This document shows positions 1 to 8,840 of a stretch of 60,625 nt of DNA, in pieces. The DNA is from an uncultured Prevotella sp. (lineage in GTDB: Bacteria; Bacteroidota; Bacteroidia; Bacteroidales; Bacteroidaceae), in the NCBI GenBank assembly GCA_900322035.1, contig ONYL01000012.1:1-60625 (forward strand). The letters run 5' to 3'. The stretch's first letter is position 1. Each line of letters opens with the position of its first letter. A program made the translations under genes and the position numbers. Below the pieces are notes generated by a model, which worked only from the letters and a program-made list of their open reading frames with translations, made no database searches and had not been told where the DNA came from.

Positions 1-99
1 AACCCCGTCAGGGGTGGTGTGGAAGTGATGAGGCAGACTGCGAGCTTGCTCGCAAAGGCTGCCCCATCACTTCCACACCATAGCTCCATCGGGAGCTTA
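1..99. other. Cluster of three hairpins at the window edge
   Basis: Three consecutive stem-loops: a 5-bp hairpin at 2-15, a long stem pairing 15-30 with 65-80 (16 bp without mismatch, then about 5 more bp after one mismatch, capped by an inner hairpin at 39-54), and a 6-bp hairpin at 82-97. There is no open frame of note. It could be the 3' part of a structured RNA or of a mobile element that continues outside the window. The strand is unknown. Confidence 0.45.
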
Positions 100-283
100 G
101 GTCTGCCTATGACTATTTTCCTTGAGTTATGGACCTCTCTAACCAATTATGAACATATCGGCCAACGGGAAATATCCGCTGTGCCTTGAACTTGCGGAAC
201 TTGAATAATATTGTCAACTCCGTTAGCATTTAACATCGAAAGCTGTCAACCCATTCCAGTACTCCTATGATATTGTTTCGTCC

Positions 284-410
284 GCCACGTGATCGTGCGG
301 CTTCTGCCACGTGATTGTGCGGCGTCTGCCATGCGATCGTGCGGCGTCCGCCATGTGTGCGATCGTGCGGCTTCCGCCATGTTACAGCGTGGCGTTTGCC
401 GCTTGATGCC
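284..410. repeat. 22-bp tandem array upstream of dnaG (6 units)
   Basis: Units start at 284, 306, 328, 350, 376 and 398. The period is 22 bp except for one 26-bp unit with a 4-bp insertion. Each unit is an 18-bp imperfect dyad beginning GCC and ending GGC (for example GCCACGTGATCGTGCGGC), followed by a 4-bp linker of type KTYY. The last unit is incomplete. The array ends about 100 bp before the dnaG promoter. The architecture (18-bp dyad plus 4-bp linker) matches the arrays near 28.5, 40.2 and 51.5 kb, but the sequence and flanks differ. Confidence 0.85.
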
Positions 411-512
411 TCTCTAAGCCCTTTCGCGTAAAAGGCGAGCCCACTTCAGCCTCTGCTGCGTCGGTTTTATCTTTTTTTATCCTTTAGCTAAGGTTATTCC
501 AAATTATTCCAT

Positions 513-520
513 TATCTTTG
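513..520 (+). promoter_or_regulatory. dnaG promoter, -7 element
   Basis: TATCTTTG is a perfect Bacteroidetes -7 element (TAnnTTTG), 24 bp before the ATG at 545. No clear -33 TTTG is visible. An in-frame TTG at 518 lies inside this element, so it cannot be the translation start. Confidence 0.7.
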
Positions 521-544
521 CATGAAAGAGCGGAGACCTATACA

Positions 545-2479
545 ATGATAGACAGAGAAACAGTGGAGAGAATCAAGTCGGCAGCCAACATCGTTGATGT
601 CGTCTCAGAGTTTGTGACATTGCGCCGCAGCGGCAGCAACTATAAGGGACTGTGCCCCTTTCACAATGAGAAAACTCCGTCGTTCATCGTTTCTCCAGCA
701 CGTGGCACCTGCCACTGTTTTGGTTGTGGCAAGGGAGGTGACTCCGTCAGTTTCATTATGGAGCACGAGCAGATGACCTACCCCGAGGCTCTGCGCTGGC
801 TGGCCAAGAAATACCACATTGAGATTCACGAGCGAGAGCTCACCGATGGCGAGCGCCAGGCTCAGAGCGAGCGCGAATCGATGTATATCGTCAACGAGTG
901 GGCAGGGAAATACTTTCAGGACCTGCTCCACAACGATCCCGACGGTATTGCCATAGGTATGCAATATTTCCGCTCGCGCGGCTTCCGTGACGATGTCATC
1001 AGGACGTTTCAGTTGGGCTACGATTTGCCCGACCGACAAGCCCTCGCCCATAAGGCTCTGCAAAAAGGATACAAAGAGGAATTCCTCCTCAAGACGGGTA
1101 TCTGCTACAAGAACGACCGTGGTGAACTCATCGACCGGTATGCCGGGCGCGTGGTGTTTCCGTGGATTGGCGTGAGTGGAAAGGTAGTGGGGTTCACAGC
1201 CCGTGTACTCGATTCACGCACGAAAGGCGTCAATCAGAAATATGTCAACTCGCCCGACTCTGAGATCTATCATAAGACCAATGAGCTCTATGGCATCTAT
1301 CAGGCCAAGCGGGCCATTGCCAGGGAGGACCGCGTGTATATGGTAGAGGGGCAGGCCGACGTCATCTCGATGTATCAATGCGGCATCGAGAATGTGGTGG
1401 CCAACTCCGGTACGGCGCTCACCCTGCCGCAGATCCATCTGCTCCACCGGTTCACCAACAACATCACCCTGCTCTACGATGGCGACGCGGCAGGCATTCA
1501 CGCCGCTATCCGAGGCACCGACATGCTGCTTGCCGAGGGGATGAACCTGCGCATCCTGTTGCTGCCCGATAACGACGACCCCGACAGCTTTGCCCGGAAA
1601 CATACGGCCGAGGACTTCAGAAAATATATCGAGGAGAACCAGACCGACTTCATACAGTTCAAGACCGACTTGCTGCTCAAGAATGAGCGCGATCCGCAGA
1701 AGCGCTCTGAGGCCATCAACTCCATCGTAGCCAGTATCGCGACGATACCCAACCAGACGCTGCGCGACATCTATCTGCACGACTGTGCTGAGCGCATCGG
1801 CATCAACGAGGCGACACTCATCAATCAGATGAACCAGTATATCCGCCAGCAGCGTGGACTGCCTGGCCAGCGGCCCGACGACCATCCCGGCAGCAGGCCG
1901 CAGCCATTGCCGCCGACCCCGCAACAGCAGCAGAAAATGCAGGAGTCAAAGGTGGAGGCAATGATCGTCAGAGAAGTCATCAAATGGGGCGACGTGGTGA
2001 TCTTCGATCATGTCCAGGACGACGAGGGCAACACGTTCAGTTTCAATGTCGCTCAATATGTGCACTACAATCTCACGGCCGACAACCTGCAAATGCAAAG
2101 CCCCATCTACAACCGTATTATTGCCGAAGCCAACGAGCAGAGCACCCACGACGGTTTCAAGGCGGAGCCCTACTTCGTGCACCATCCCGACATCGACGTG
2201 AGCCGGGTGGCGATGCAGCTGACGGCAGAGCACTTTGTGCTGTCGGAGAGCCAACAGGTCAAGGTGACGCCCGATACGATCCGCCGCAACGTGATGCACC
2301 TGCTGCTCGATTTCCGTCTCGACATCGTGGCACAGCGGATGAAAGATCTCAAAACGCAAATCGCCGGCGCCGTCAACGACCGCGAACGGCTCTTGGAGCT
2401 CATGGCCCAATTCAAGGACTGCCAGCTCATTCGCAACCAACTGGCCAAGCAGGTGGGACACGATGTAATATTAAGATAA
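545..2479 (+). CDS. dnaG: DNA primase DnaG
   Basis: Makes RNA primers at the replication fork with the DnaB helicase. The N-terminus has the CHC2 zinc-binding domain (CPFHNEKTPSF, then CHCFGCGKGGD, within about the first 75 residues). The TOPRIM catalytic core follows, with VEGQADVI supplying the first acidic residue and LLYDGDAAG the DxD motif, near residues 265-320. A proline/glutamine-rich linker (about residues 440-470) leads to a C-terminal helical region expected to contact DnaB. The 644-residue length is normal. The ATG at 545 is chosen because an earlier in-frame TTG falls in the promoter. It is the first gene of a + strand run. Confidence 0.97.
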   Translation: MIDRETVERIKSAANIVDVVSEFVTLRRSGSNYKGLCPFHNEKTPSFIVSPARGTCHCFGCGKGGDSVSFIMEHEQMTYPEALRWLAKKYHIEIHERELTDGERQAQSERESMYIVNEWAGKYFQDLLHNDPDGIAIGMQYFRSRGFRDDVIRTFQLGYDLPDRQALAHKALQKGYKEEFLLKTGICYKNDRGELIDRYAGRVVFPWIGVSGKVVGFTARVLDSRTKGVNQKYVNSPDSEIYHKTNELYGIYQAKRAIAREDRVYMVEGQADVISMYQCGIENVVANSGTALTLPQIHLLHRFTNNITLLYDGDAAGIHAAIRGTDMLLAEGMNLRILLLPDNDDPDSFARKHTAEDFRKYIEENQTDFIQFKTDLLLKNERDPQKRSEAINSIVASIATIPNQTLRDIYLHDCAERIGINEATLINQMNQYIRQQRGLPGQRPDDHPGSRPQPLPPTPQQQQKMQESKVEAMIVREVIKWGDVVIFDHVQDDEGNTFSFNVAQYVHYNLTADNLQMQSPIYNRIIAEANEQSTHDGFKAEPYFVHHPDIDVSRVAMQLTAEHFVLSESQQVKVTPDTIRRNVMHLLLDFRLDIVAQRMKDLKTQIAGAVNDRERLLELMAQFKDCQLIRNQLAKQVGHDVILR

Positions 2480-2504
2480 TTCAGTATAAAATTCAGTATA
2501 AAAT

Positions 2505-4241
2505 ATGGACCTTTTCGCTATCATCTGCATCTTGCTGTTGGCAGCCATGCTGGCTTTAGTCGGCTATGGCCGTCTGCGCAACCGTAAGAGCGATCACCCT
2601 CTCACGTTTGACGAGGTGAGGCGGCTGCTGAGGCGGTCGTTGCGCCAGCTCTCCTGCAGCCCGTCGTGGCGGTGGGAGGGAAGGGTCCTCACGTGCAACT
2701 ATGATTATCAGGGAGGACACTTCCATATACGCATCAACAGTGAGAACGTAACGGCCGAGATGGCGTTCCTCTTTGTCTATGAGGCTCAGGCCACAGACCT
2801 TGACTTTGTGAGGCAGGTCACCAACCTTTGCAATGTCAACAGCCATTATGTGCGTATCGTCTATTCCATGAACGACGACAAGCACACCATCGATGTCCAC
2901 ATTCTCGCTCCCTTGTCGCTCAGCCTACAGAATGCCAAGAACGTCCTTCAGGCAACGATGGACGAGGCCTTCCAGTGGCGCAATGCCTTCGGGCAACGGT
3001 ACGAAAGCTTGTTGGAGAAGGGCAGGGCGGATGAGATGACAGACTACGAGGCAGAGAGAGCCCGTTTCACCCACGAGAACAGTCTGCTACGCGAACAGGA
3101 GATCGCCCACCAGCCCAGTATGGCTAAGGAGCGCGACGGCTTCGACGACCAGCTCACGCTGCGCAGCGTGGCCAACATGTTGCTAAATATAGAATCCTTC
3201 CTCCCCAAGAGTCTGTATGTCACCACGGGCGACACCACCAAGCGCGTCGATACCGACGACATCAGTGATTACCCCATCGCCAGTGCCATCCTCACCCGCA
3301 AGATGGATGGAACCATCGAATTTGCTGCTGACGATGCCCTTCTGCGGTTCAGCTTTTACGATAAACGCATGCCTGGCAAAGAGCGGCGTCTCGTGATGAT
3401 GGTCAATAGTGAGGGTGCCGACGACCAGACGCTCTACTATCGGCTGACGGCCACGCTGATTCCGCTGCCGGCACAGCCCGTCACGCCAATGGACAGCCAT
3501 GCCAATATGCCGCTATGCCGGTCGGCGCTCATCGGCTTCGACATTGCCGACACACAAAAGAAACTGAGCGAGTTTCGCTATGTCTGGCAGGAGGCTTCCG
3601 ACAAGCTCAACCGTGGTGAGATCGATCAGCTCACCGACGACGAGCTTATGCTGGCCAAGGCAGTGGTGCAGCCCGTTGCACAAGAAGTATTCTTTGGCAT
3701 CCGACGTTTCCATCAAGGTCGCTATTTGGAGGCCGTCGGACTGTTGGAGCAGGCCTACGACTTCAAGAATCAGATGATGCATGGAATCCGGCAGCCGAAA
3801 GAGGACGACTGGAAGACCTTCAACGATATCTGTTTCTATCTGGCCTTCTGCTATATGGAATTGAGACTCTACAAGCAGGCCTATTATTACCTCGACATCC
3901 TGCTTCCGCTGCATCGCTACAGCTACACCACGGAGTATGTCAACTGTCTGGTCAATGCCAGCGATCTTCGTGCGCTCAATATGATCGACCATCTGCTCGC
4001 AACACTGTCGGTCGACGAGCAAAAGGAGGACGACGAGGACGACGATGGCGGGGAAAAGGAAGAGGACACCTCTTTGGAGAGTTTCATCAGCTTCCTGAAG
4101 CGCCGCAAGAGTTACGTGCTGATCGAATGCCGACGATACGATGAGGCAGAAAGTCTGCTGAAAGAGATGCTCAACGATCCCTCGTCGAGCGATTATGCCA
4201 TCAACGAATTGGCTTTTTTGCAAAAACTTAAAACGAAATAA
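2505..4241 (+). CDS. Membrane-anchored TPR-like protein, function unknown
   Basis: Protein of 578 residues that I cannot assign to a named family. An N-terminal hydrophobic segment (about residues 3-20, FAIICILLLAAMLALVGYG) anchors it. The middle is a mixed alpha/beta region. The C-terminal third has tetratricopeptide-like helical pairs (YLEAVGLLEQAYDF, CYMELRLYKQAYYYLD, RRYDEAESLLKEML), interrupted by an acidic stretch of D/E residues near residue 510. Its TAA is directly followed by the queD ATG with no spacer, so the two are probably co-transcribed and translationally coupled. A scaffold or assembly role is only a guess from the TPRs. Confidence 0.8.
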   Translation: MDLFAIICILLLAAMLALVGYGRLRNRKSDHPLTFDEVRRLLRRSLRQLSCSPSWRWEGRVLTCNYDYQGGHFHIRINSENVTAEMAFLFVYEAQATDLDFVRQVTNLCNVNSHYVRIVYSMNDDKHTIDVHILAPLSLSLQNAKNVLQATMDEAFQWRNAFGQRYESLLEKGRADEMTDYEAERARFTHENSLLREQEIAHQPSMAKERDGFDDQLTLRSVANMLLNIESFLPKSLYVTTGDTTKRVDTDDISDYPIASAILTRKMDGTIEFAADDALLRFSFYDKRMPGKERRLVMMVNSEGADDQTLYYRLTATLIPLPAQPVTPMDSHANMPLCRSALIGFDIADTQKKLSEFRYVWQEASDKLNRGEIDQLTDDELMLAKAVVQPVAQEVFFGIRRFHQGRYLEAVGLLEQAYDFKNQMMHGIRQPKEDDWKTFNDICFYLAFCYMELRLYKQAYYYLDILLPLHRYSYTTEYVNCLVNASDLRALNMIDHLLATLSVDEQKEDDEDDDGGEKEEDTSLESFISFLKRRKSYVLIECRRYDEAESLLKEMLNDPSSSDYAINELAFLQKLKTK

Positions 4242-4580
4242 ATGTATTACGTAGTAAAAAAACTGGAGGTCTCGGCCAGCCATCATCTTCGTCTCAATTA
4301 TGAGAGTAAATGTACGCGTGACCACGGCCATAACTGGTTGATCACTATTTACTGCAAACGACGTGATCTGGATGAGAATGGGATGGTGGCCGATTTCGGC
4401 CATATAAAGACGATGATAGCCGACAAACTCGACCACCAATGCCTCAACGAGGTGCTGCCCTTTAATCCTACAGCCGAGAATATAGCTCGCTGGGTGGTGG
4501 ACACCGTGCCCTATTGCTATCGGGCTGAGGTGCGTGAGAGTGAGAATAACTTAGCTGTTTATGAAAAAGATGAGCAGTAG
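4242..4580 (+). CDS. queD: 6-carboxy-5,6,7,8-tetrahydropterin synthase QueD
   Basis: Converts 7,8-dihydroneopterin triphosphate to 6-carboxytetrahydropterin, the second step towards queuosine. This short single-domain protein (112 residues) shows the zinc-binding histidines of the family: one in SASHHL near residue 14, and two in DHGHNW. The active-site cysteine (KCTRDHGH) and the LDHQCLN segment are also present. It starts immediately after the upstream stop codon, and its 3' end overlaps queE by 20 bp, the next enzyme of the same pathway. Confidence 0.93.
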   Translation: MYYVVKKLEVSASHHLRLNYESKCTRDHGHNWLITIYCKRRDLDENGMVADFGHIKTMIADKLDHQCLNEVLPFNPTAENIARWVVDTVPYCYRAEVRESENNLAVYEKDEQ

Positions 4581-5157
4581 GTATAGGGTCAACGAAATAT
4601 TCTACAGCCTTCAGGGTGAGGGCTACTACACGGGACACGCGGCCGTCTTCATCCGGTTCAGCGGATGCAACCTACACTGTCCTTTCTGTGACACAGATTT
4701 TACGGCCTATCGCCAGCTCACCATAGACGAGATCATCTCCCGGGTTATGGCTTTGAGACCCGATGACCCCGTAGCGCCGATGATTGTACTGACCGGAGGC
4801 GAACCGACTATTGAGGTTGACGCCGAGTTGATCGAGGCACTCCATGTGGCCGGTTTTCCGCTTGTGGCCATGGAGAGCAATGGCACGCGCTGGCCGCCCG
4901 AAAACCTTGACTGGCTTTGTGTGTCGCCCAAGTGCATGACCGAAGTCATTCACTGTAATGAATTGAAACTCGTTTTCGACGGCACCGGGCGTGTGAACAC
5001 TTACGGCATTACAGCTGATCATTATTATCTGCAGCCGTGCGACACCGGCGACGGGCAACGCAACGCGGCGATCGTGGGGCAATGCGTCGCCTACGTCAAA
5101 CAGCACCCGGCATGGCAGCTGAGCCTGCAGACTCACAAACTTGTAGGATTTAAATAA
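4561..5157 (+). CDS. queE: 7-carboxy-7-deazaguanine synthase QueE (radical SAM)
   Basis: Radical S-adenosylmethionine enzyme that contracts the ring of 6-carboxytetrahydropterin to 7-carboxy-7-deazaguanine. The N-terminus carries FYSLQGEGYYTG and the Cx3Cx2C iron-sulfur motif (CNLHCPFCDTDF) at about residues 36-43. The SAM-contact GGEP motif (LTGGEPTIE) is near residue 78. At 198 residues it is of normal length. The ATG at 4561 lies inside queD; a second in-frame ATG at 4570 is possible. The overlap implies coupled expression. queC and queF are not in the window. Confidence 0.94.
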   Translation: MKKMSSRYRVNEIFYSLQGEGYYTGHAAVFIRFSGCNLHCPFCDTDFTAYRQLTIDEIISRVMALRPDDPVAPMIVLTGGEPTIEVDAELIEALHVAGFPLVAMESNGTRWPPENLDWLCVSPKCMTEVIHCNELKLVFDGTGRVNTYGITADHYYLQPCDTGDGQRNAAIVGQCVAYVKQHPAWQLSLQTHKLVGFK

Positions 5158-5169
5158 TTGTTTGGAGAC

Positions 5170-6606
5170 ATGGTCTATCTTCATGGGTTGTTTCTTGTAG
5201 CATACGTCGCCGTCATCATCACGATGATGGTCACCGTGCTGATGGATCACAGACAACCTTCGAAGACCATGGCATGGCTTCTTGTGCTGGCCTTTCTGCC
5301 GCTCGTCGGCATCGTGCTCTACATCTTTTTCGGTCAGAACGTCCGCCGCGAGCGCTACGTTTCAAAGCGTTCCCTCGACCAGCTGTCGAAGCGGCAGACC
5401 TGGGTCTACGCCGAGCAGAAAAACTTCAAGATTAGAGAGGAGCACCGCGACTTGATCCACCTTTTCTACAATCAAAACGGTGCTTTGCCCTTCAAGGACA
5501 ATGAGGTGGAAATCTACACCGATGGCTATGCGTTCTTTGGTTCGTTGCTGCAGCAAATCGGAAAGGCACAACAGAGCATCCACATCGAAAGCTACATCTT
5601 CGCCGACGACGAACTGGGAAATCTCGTCGCCGATACCCTCATCGACAAAGCCCGGCAGGGCGTAGAGGTGAGGATCATCTACGATGACGTGGGCTGCTGG
5701 AATGTTCACAACAGCTTCTATGAGCGTATGCGTGGCGAAGGTATCGACATCCACGCTTTCTTCCCAGTTAAATTTCCGGCCTTCACCAGCAAGATGAACT
5801 ATCGCGATCACCGCAAGCTGATTGTCATCGACGGTGAAGTGGCCTTCATAGGAGGCATGAACATTGCCACCCGTTATGTGAAAGGGAATGCGCAGGGGCC
5901 GTGGCGCGATACGCACCTCATGATTCGCGGAGGAGGCGTCTACGGCGTTCAACATGCTTTTCTCGTGGACTGGTATTTCGTAGACCGCACGCTCATCAGC
6001 GACCGCGTCTACTATCCACCCATTCCCAAGGATGTGCGCGTCGATCCCGACCAGCCCGTTTTGGCTCAAGTGGTGACGAGCAGTCCCATTACCCCGTGGC
6101 CCGACATCGAGCAAGGCTATGTGCGTATCCTTTTGCAGGCAAAAAAGTATGTCTATCTGGAGTCGCCCTATTTCATCCCCTCCGAACCCGTGCTCTTTGC
6201 CTTGCGCGTGGCGGCTTTGGCCGGAGTCGACGTGCGGCTGATGATCCCCTATCACACGGATTCAAAGCTTGTAGGCTGGGCCAGCCGCTCTTTCGTCTAC
6301 GAGACGTTGGAGGCCGGCGTGAAGGTGGAGCTCTACACTAAAGGATTCAATCATACGAAGCTGCTGGTCTGCGACGACAGCATTTCCACCTGCGGATCCA
6401 CCAATCTCGACTTGAGGAGTTTTGAGAACAATTTTGAATCAAACGTTTTCTTCTATGGGGAGTCGATGGCACGCAGACTGAAAAAGATCTTCCTCAACGA
6501 TGAGCGCGACTGTATTCGTTTGGAGGATGCCTATGAAGTGGAGAACCAACCTTTCCTTCTGCGCCTTTGGGAAAGCGTTATCCGGCTGCTCAGTCCTCTG
6601 CTTTAA
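5170..6606 (+). CDS. cls: Cardiolipin synthase (phospholipase D family)
   Basis: Membrane enzyme that condenses phosphatidylglycerol into cardiolipin. Two N-terminal transmembrane helices (about residues 2-22 and 34-55) precede two phospholipase D domains. Each domain has an HxKx4D motif: HRKLIVID with downstream GGMNIA, and HTKLLVCD with downstream GSTNLDLRSF. The length (about 478 residues) fits bacterial Cls. The frame opens at a TTG (5158) directly after the queE stop, but the ATG at 5170, with GGAG just before it, seems the better start. No gap separates it from queE. Confidence 0.93.
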   Translation: MVYLHGLFLVAYVAVIITMMVTVLMDHRQPSKTMAWLLVLAFLPLVGIVLYIFFGQNVRRERYVSKRSLDQLSKRQTWVYAEQKNFKIREEHRDLIHLFYNQNGALPFKDNEVEIYTDGYAFFGSLLQQIGKAQQSIHIESYIFADDELGNLVADTLIDKARQGVEVRIIYDDVGCWNVHNSFYERMRGEGIDIHAFFPVKFPAFTSKMNYRDHRKLIVIDGEVAFIGGMNIATRYVKGNAQGPWRDTHLMIRGGGVYGVQHAFLVDWYFVDRTLISDRVYYPPIPKDVRVDPDQPVLAQVVTSSPITPWPDIEQGYVRILLQAKKYVYLESPYFIPSEPVLFALRVAALAGVDVRLMIPYHTDSKLVGWASRSFVYETLEAGVKVELYTKGFNHTKLLVCDDSISTCGSTNLDLRSFENNFESNVFFYGESMARRLKKIFLNDERDCIRLEDAYEVENQPFLLRLWESVIRLLSPLL

Positions 6607-6645
6607 ATGAATTATGAATCACCAAAAACTAACAGATATATTGAA

Positions 6646-8799
6646 ATGAAATTAAAAAAAGTTTTATCATTCTTGTTGTTGTTCCCGATCATGGCTACCG
6701 CTTGGGCAGCCAATGACTATACCCAGTATGTCAATCCCTGGATCGGTACAGGCGGACACGGTCATGTGTTCTTAGGCGCCAATGTGCCTTGGGGCTATGT
6801 GCAGTTGGGTCCCACTGAGAATACGCGCGGCTGGGACTGGTGCTCGGGCTATCACATCAGCGACTCAGTGCTCATAGGCTTCGGCCACCAGCACCTCAGT
6901 GGTACGGGTATCGGTGACCTCGGCGACTTCGCCTTCCTGCCAGTCGCCCGTAGTGGACAGCGTGATATTATCTTCAGCCATGGGGCAGAGACCGTGACGC
7001 CGGGCTATTACGCCATCTCGCTTCATGATCCCAATGTGTTCGTGGAACTGACTGCTACAAAACGCTGTGGATTCCATCGCTATACCTATGCGCCTACGAA
7101 ACCGATCTGTCGTCTGGCCATTGATCTGAAGCAGGGTATTGGCTGGGACAGCATGACCAAGGCCGGATTGGAGCAGGTGGATGCCACCACGCTGAAAGGC
7201 TATCGCATGTCGAAAGGCTGGGCTGTAGACCAGCGTGATTATTTCTATGTGCGTTTCTCCAAGCCCGTGACGATGACGGCCCTGGATTCAGCGCGTTGGG
7301 AGTTCACCTTTTCCAATGGCAATGAGCCACTGCTCGTGAAAGTGGGACTCTCGGCAGTGAGCGAGGACAACGCGCGACTCAATCTTGAAAAGGAAATTCC
7401 AGGCTGGGACTTCAACGGCTGTGTGGCCCAGGCTCGCCAGCAGTGGAACGACGAGCTGTCGAAGATCCAGATTGAGACTCCCGATGCCAACGCCCGCACG
7501 ATCTTCTATACGGCCATGTATCATACCATGACTGCCCCTTCGGTGTTCAATGATGTCAACGGAGATTATCGTGGTGCCGACGGAAAGATTCACAAGGGCG
7601 ACTTCCAGAACTATACAACGTTCTCGCTTTGGGACACCTACCGTTCGGCCCATCCGCTCATGACTTTGATCCATCCCGACATGCTGAGCGACATCGGTGA
7701 GACGCTGATCAATATCTGCCGGCAGCAGGGCAAGTTGCCCGTGTGGCATCTGATGGGTTGCGAGACCGATTGTATGGTGGGCAACCCGGGTGTTATTGTC
7801 TTGGGTGACCTCGTTCTGAAGGGCAAGGTAAAGGATCCTAAGGCTGCATTCGAGGCTATGAAGAAGAGCTGCATGCTCGATGAGCGTGGAATGGATCTGC
7901 TCAAACAGTATGGTTATCTTCCCTATGACAAGAATCAAAGCATCGAAACTGTGTCAAAGACTCTTGAATATGCCATTGCCGACGATGCTGTGGCACGGGT
8001 AGCAAAGATGCTGGGTTATAACGCCGACTACAAATATTTCTACAATCGCAGCAAGTCCTATCGCAAACTCTTCGATTCCAAGCTCCAGTTTATGCGTGGA
8101 AGAAGTGCTGACGGAAAATTCCGCGAACCCTTCAATCCTTTCCATGCAGCTCATGAACAGGATGATTACACCGAAGGCAATGCCTGGCAATACACCTGGC
8201 TCGTGCCCCAGGATCCCCACGGGCTCGTGAGTCTCTTTGGCTCTGAGGCGTCATTCGTCAACAAACTCGACTCGCTCTTCTTCGTAGAGGGCGATATGGG
8301 TGCTGAGGCTTCTCCCGACATCAGCGGTCTTATTGGCCAGTATGCACAGGGCAATGAGCCCAGCCATCATGTGATTTATTTCTACGATTACGTAGGCCAG
8401 CCTTGGAAGGCTGCCAAATTGTTGCGCCGAACCTTTAGCGAGATGTATCGTAATGACCCCGACGGCCTTTGCGGAAATGAGGATGTAGGTGCCATGTCGG
8501 CATGGTATGTGCTCTCTTCTATGGGACTTTACCAGGTTGAGCCCGCGAGTGGCAAGTATGTGTTCGGTACGCCGCTTTTCGACAAGGCCACACTCAATGT
8601 CGGTAACGGACGCACATTCACCATCAAGGCCACCAACAACAGCGACAAGAACATGTATGTACAGCGTGTCCTGCTCAACGGCAAGAACTACACACGCAGC
8701 TACATCAACTACAATGATATCACACGGGGTGGCACGCTTGAATTTGTGATGGGTGCGAAACCGTCTAAGTTCGGCTCTGCCAAGAAGGACAGACCCTAA
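6646..8799 (+). CDS. GH92 family alpha-mannosidase, secreted
   Basis: Exo-acting alpha-mannosidase of glycoside hydrolase family 92, calcium-dependent in characterised members, used to trim mannan or N-glycans. A signal peptide (MKLKKVLSF...AWAA) is followed by the family hallmark YVNPWIGTGGHGH. The catalytic regions EGNAWQYTW (general acid Glu) and GNEDVGAMSAWYV (base Asp) are both present, as is the N-terminal beta-sandwich plus (alpha/alpha)6 length of about 717 residues. The ATG at 6646 is chosen because the frame opens 39 bp earlier without a signal-like start. The gene stands alone, not in a recognisable polysaccharide utilisation locus: no SusC/SusD lies nearby. Confidence 0.95.
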   Translation: MKLKKVLSFLLLFPIMATAWAANDYTQYVNPWIGTGGHGHVFLGANVPWGYVQLGPTENTRGWDWCSGYHISDSVLIGFGHQHLSGTGIGDLGDFAFLPVARSGQRDIIFSHGAETVTPGYYAISLHDPNVFVELTATKRCGFHRYTYAPTKPICRLAIDLKQGIGWDSMTKAGLEQVDATTLKGYRMSKGWAVDQRDYFYVRFSKPVTMTALDSARWEFTFSNGNEPLLVKVGLSAVSEDNARLNLEKEIPGWDFNGCVAQARQQWNDELSKIQIETPDANARTIFYTAMYHTMTAPSVFNDVNGDYRGADGKIHKGDFQNYTTFSLWDTYRSAHPLMTLIHPDMLSDIGETLINICRQQGKLPVWHLMGCETDCMVGNPGVIVLGDLVLKGKVKDPKAAFEAMKKSCMLDERGMDLLKQYGYLPYDKNQSIETVSKTLEYAIADDAVARVAKMLGYNADYKYFYNRSKSYRKLFDSKLQFMRGRSADGKFREPFNPFHAAHEQDDYTEGNAWQYTWLVPQDPHGLVSLFGSEASFVNKLDSLFFVEGDMGAEASPDISGLIGQYAQGNEPSHHVIYFYDYVGQPWKAAKLLRRTFSEMYRNDPDGLCGNEDVGAMSAWYVLSSMGLYQVEPASGKYVFGTPLFDKATLNVGNGRTFTIKATNNSDKNMYVQRVLLNGKNYTRSYINYNDITRGGTLEFVMGAKPSKFGSAKKDRP

Positions 8800-8840
8800 A
8801 GGGCGAATCCTTTTATCCGTCCAGTAATTAAGCATACAAA

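Noticed and set aside
518-544. TTG start for dnaG at 518
   Set aside because: It lies inside the promoter -7 element TATCTTTG (513-520), so it would not be transcribed. The ATG at 545 matches the primase family start.
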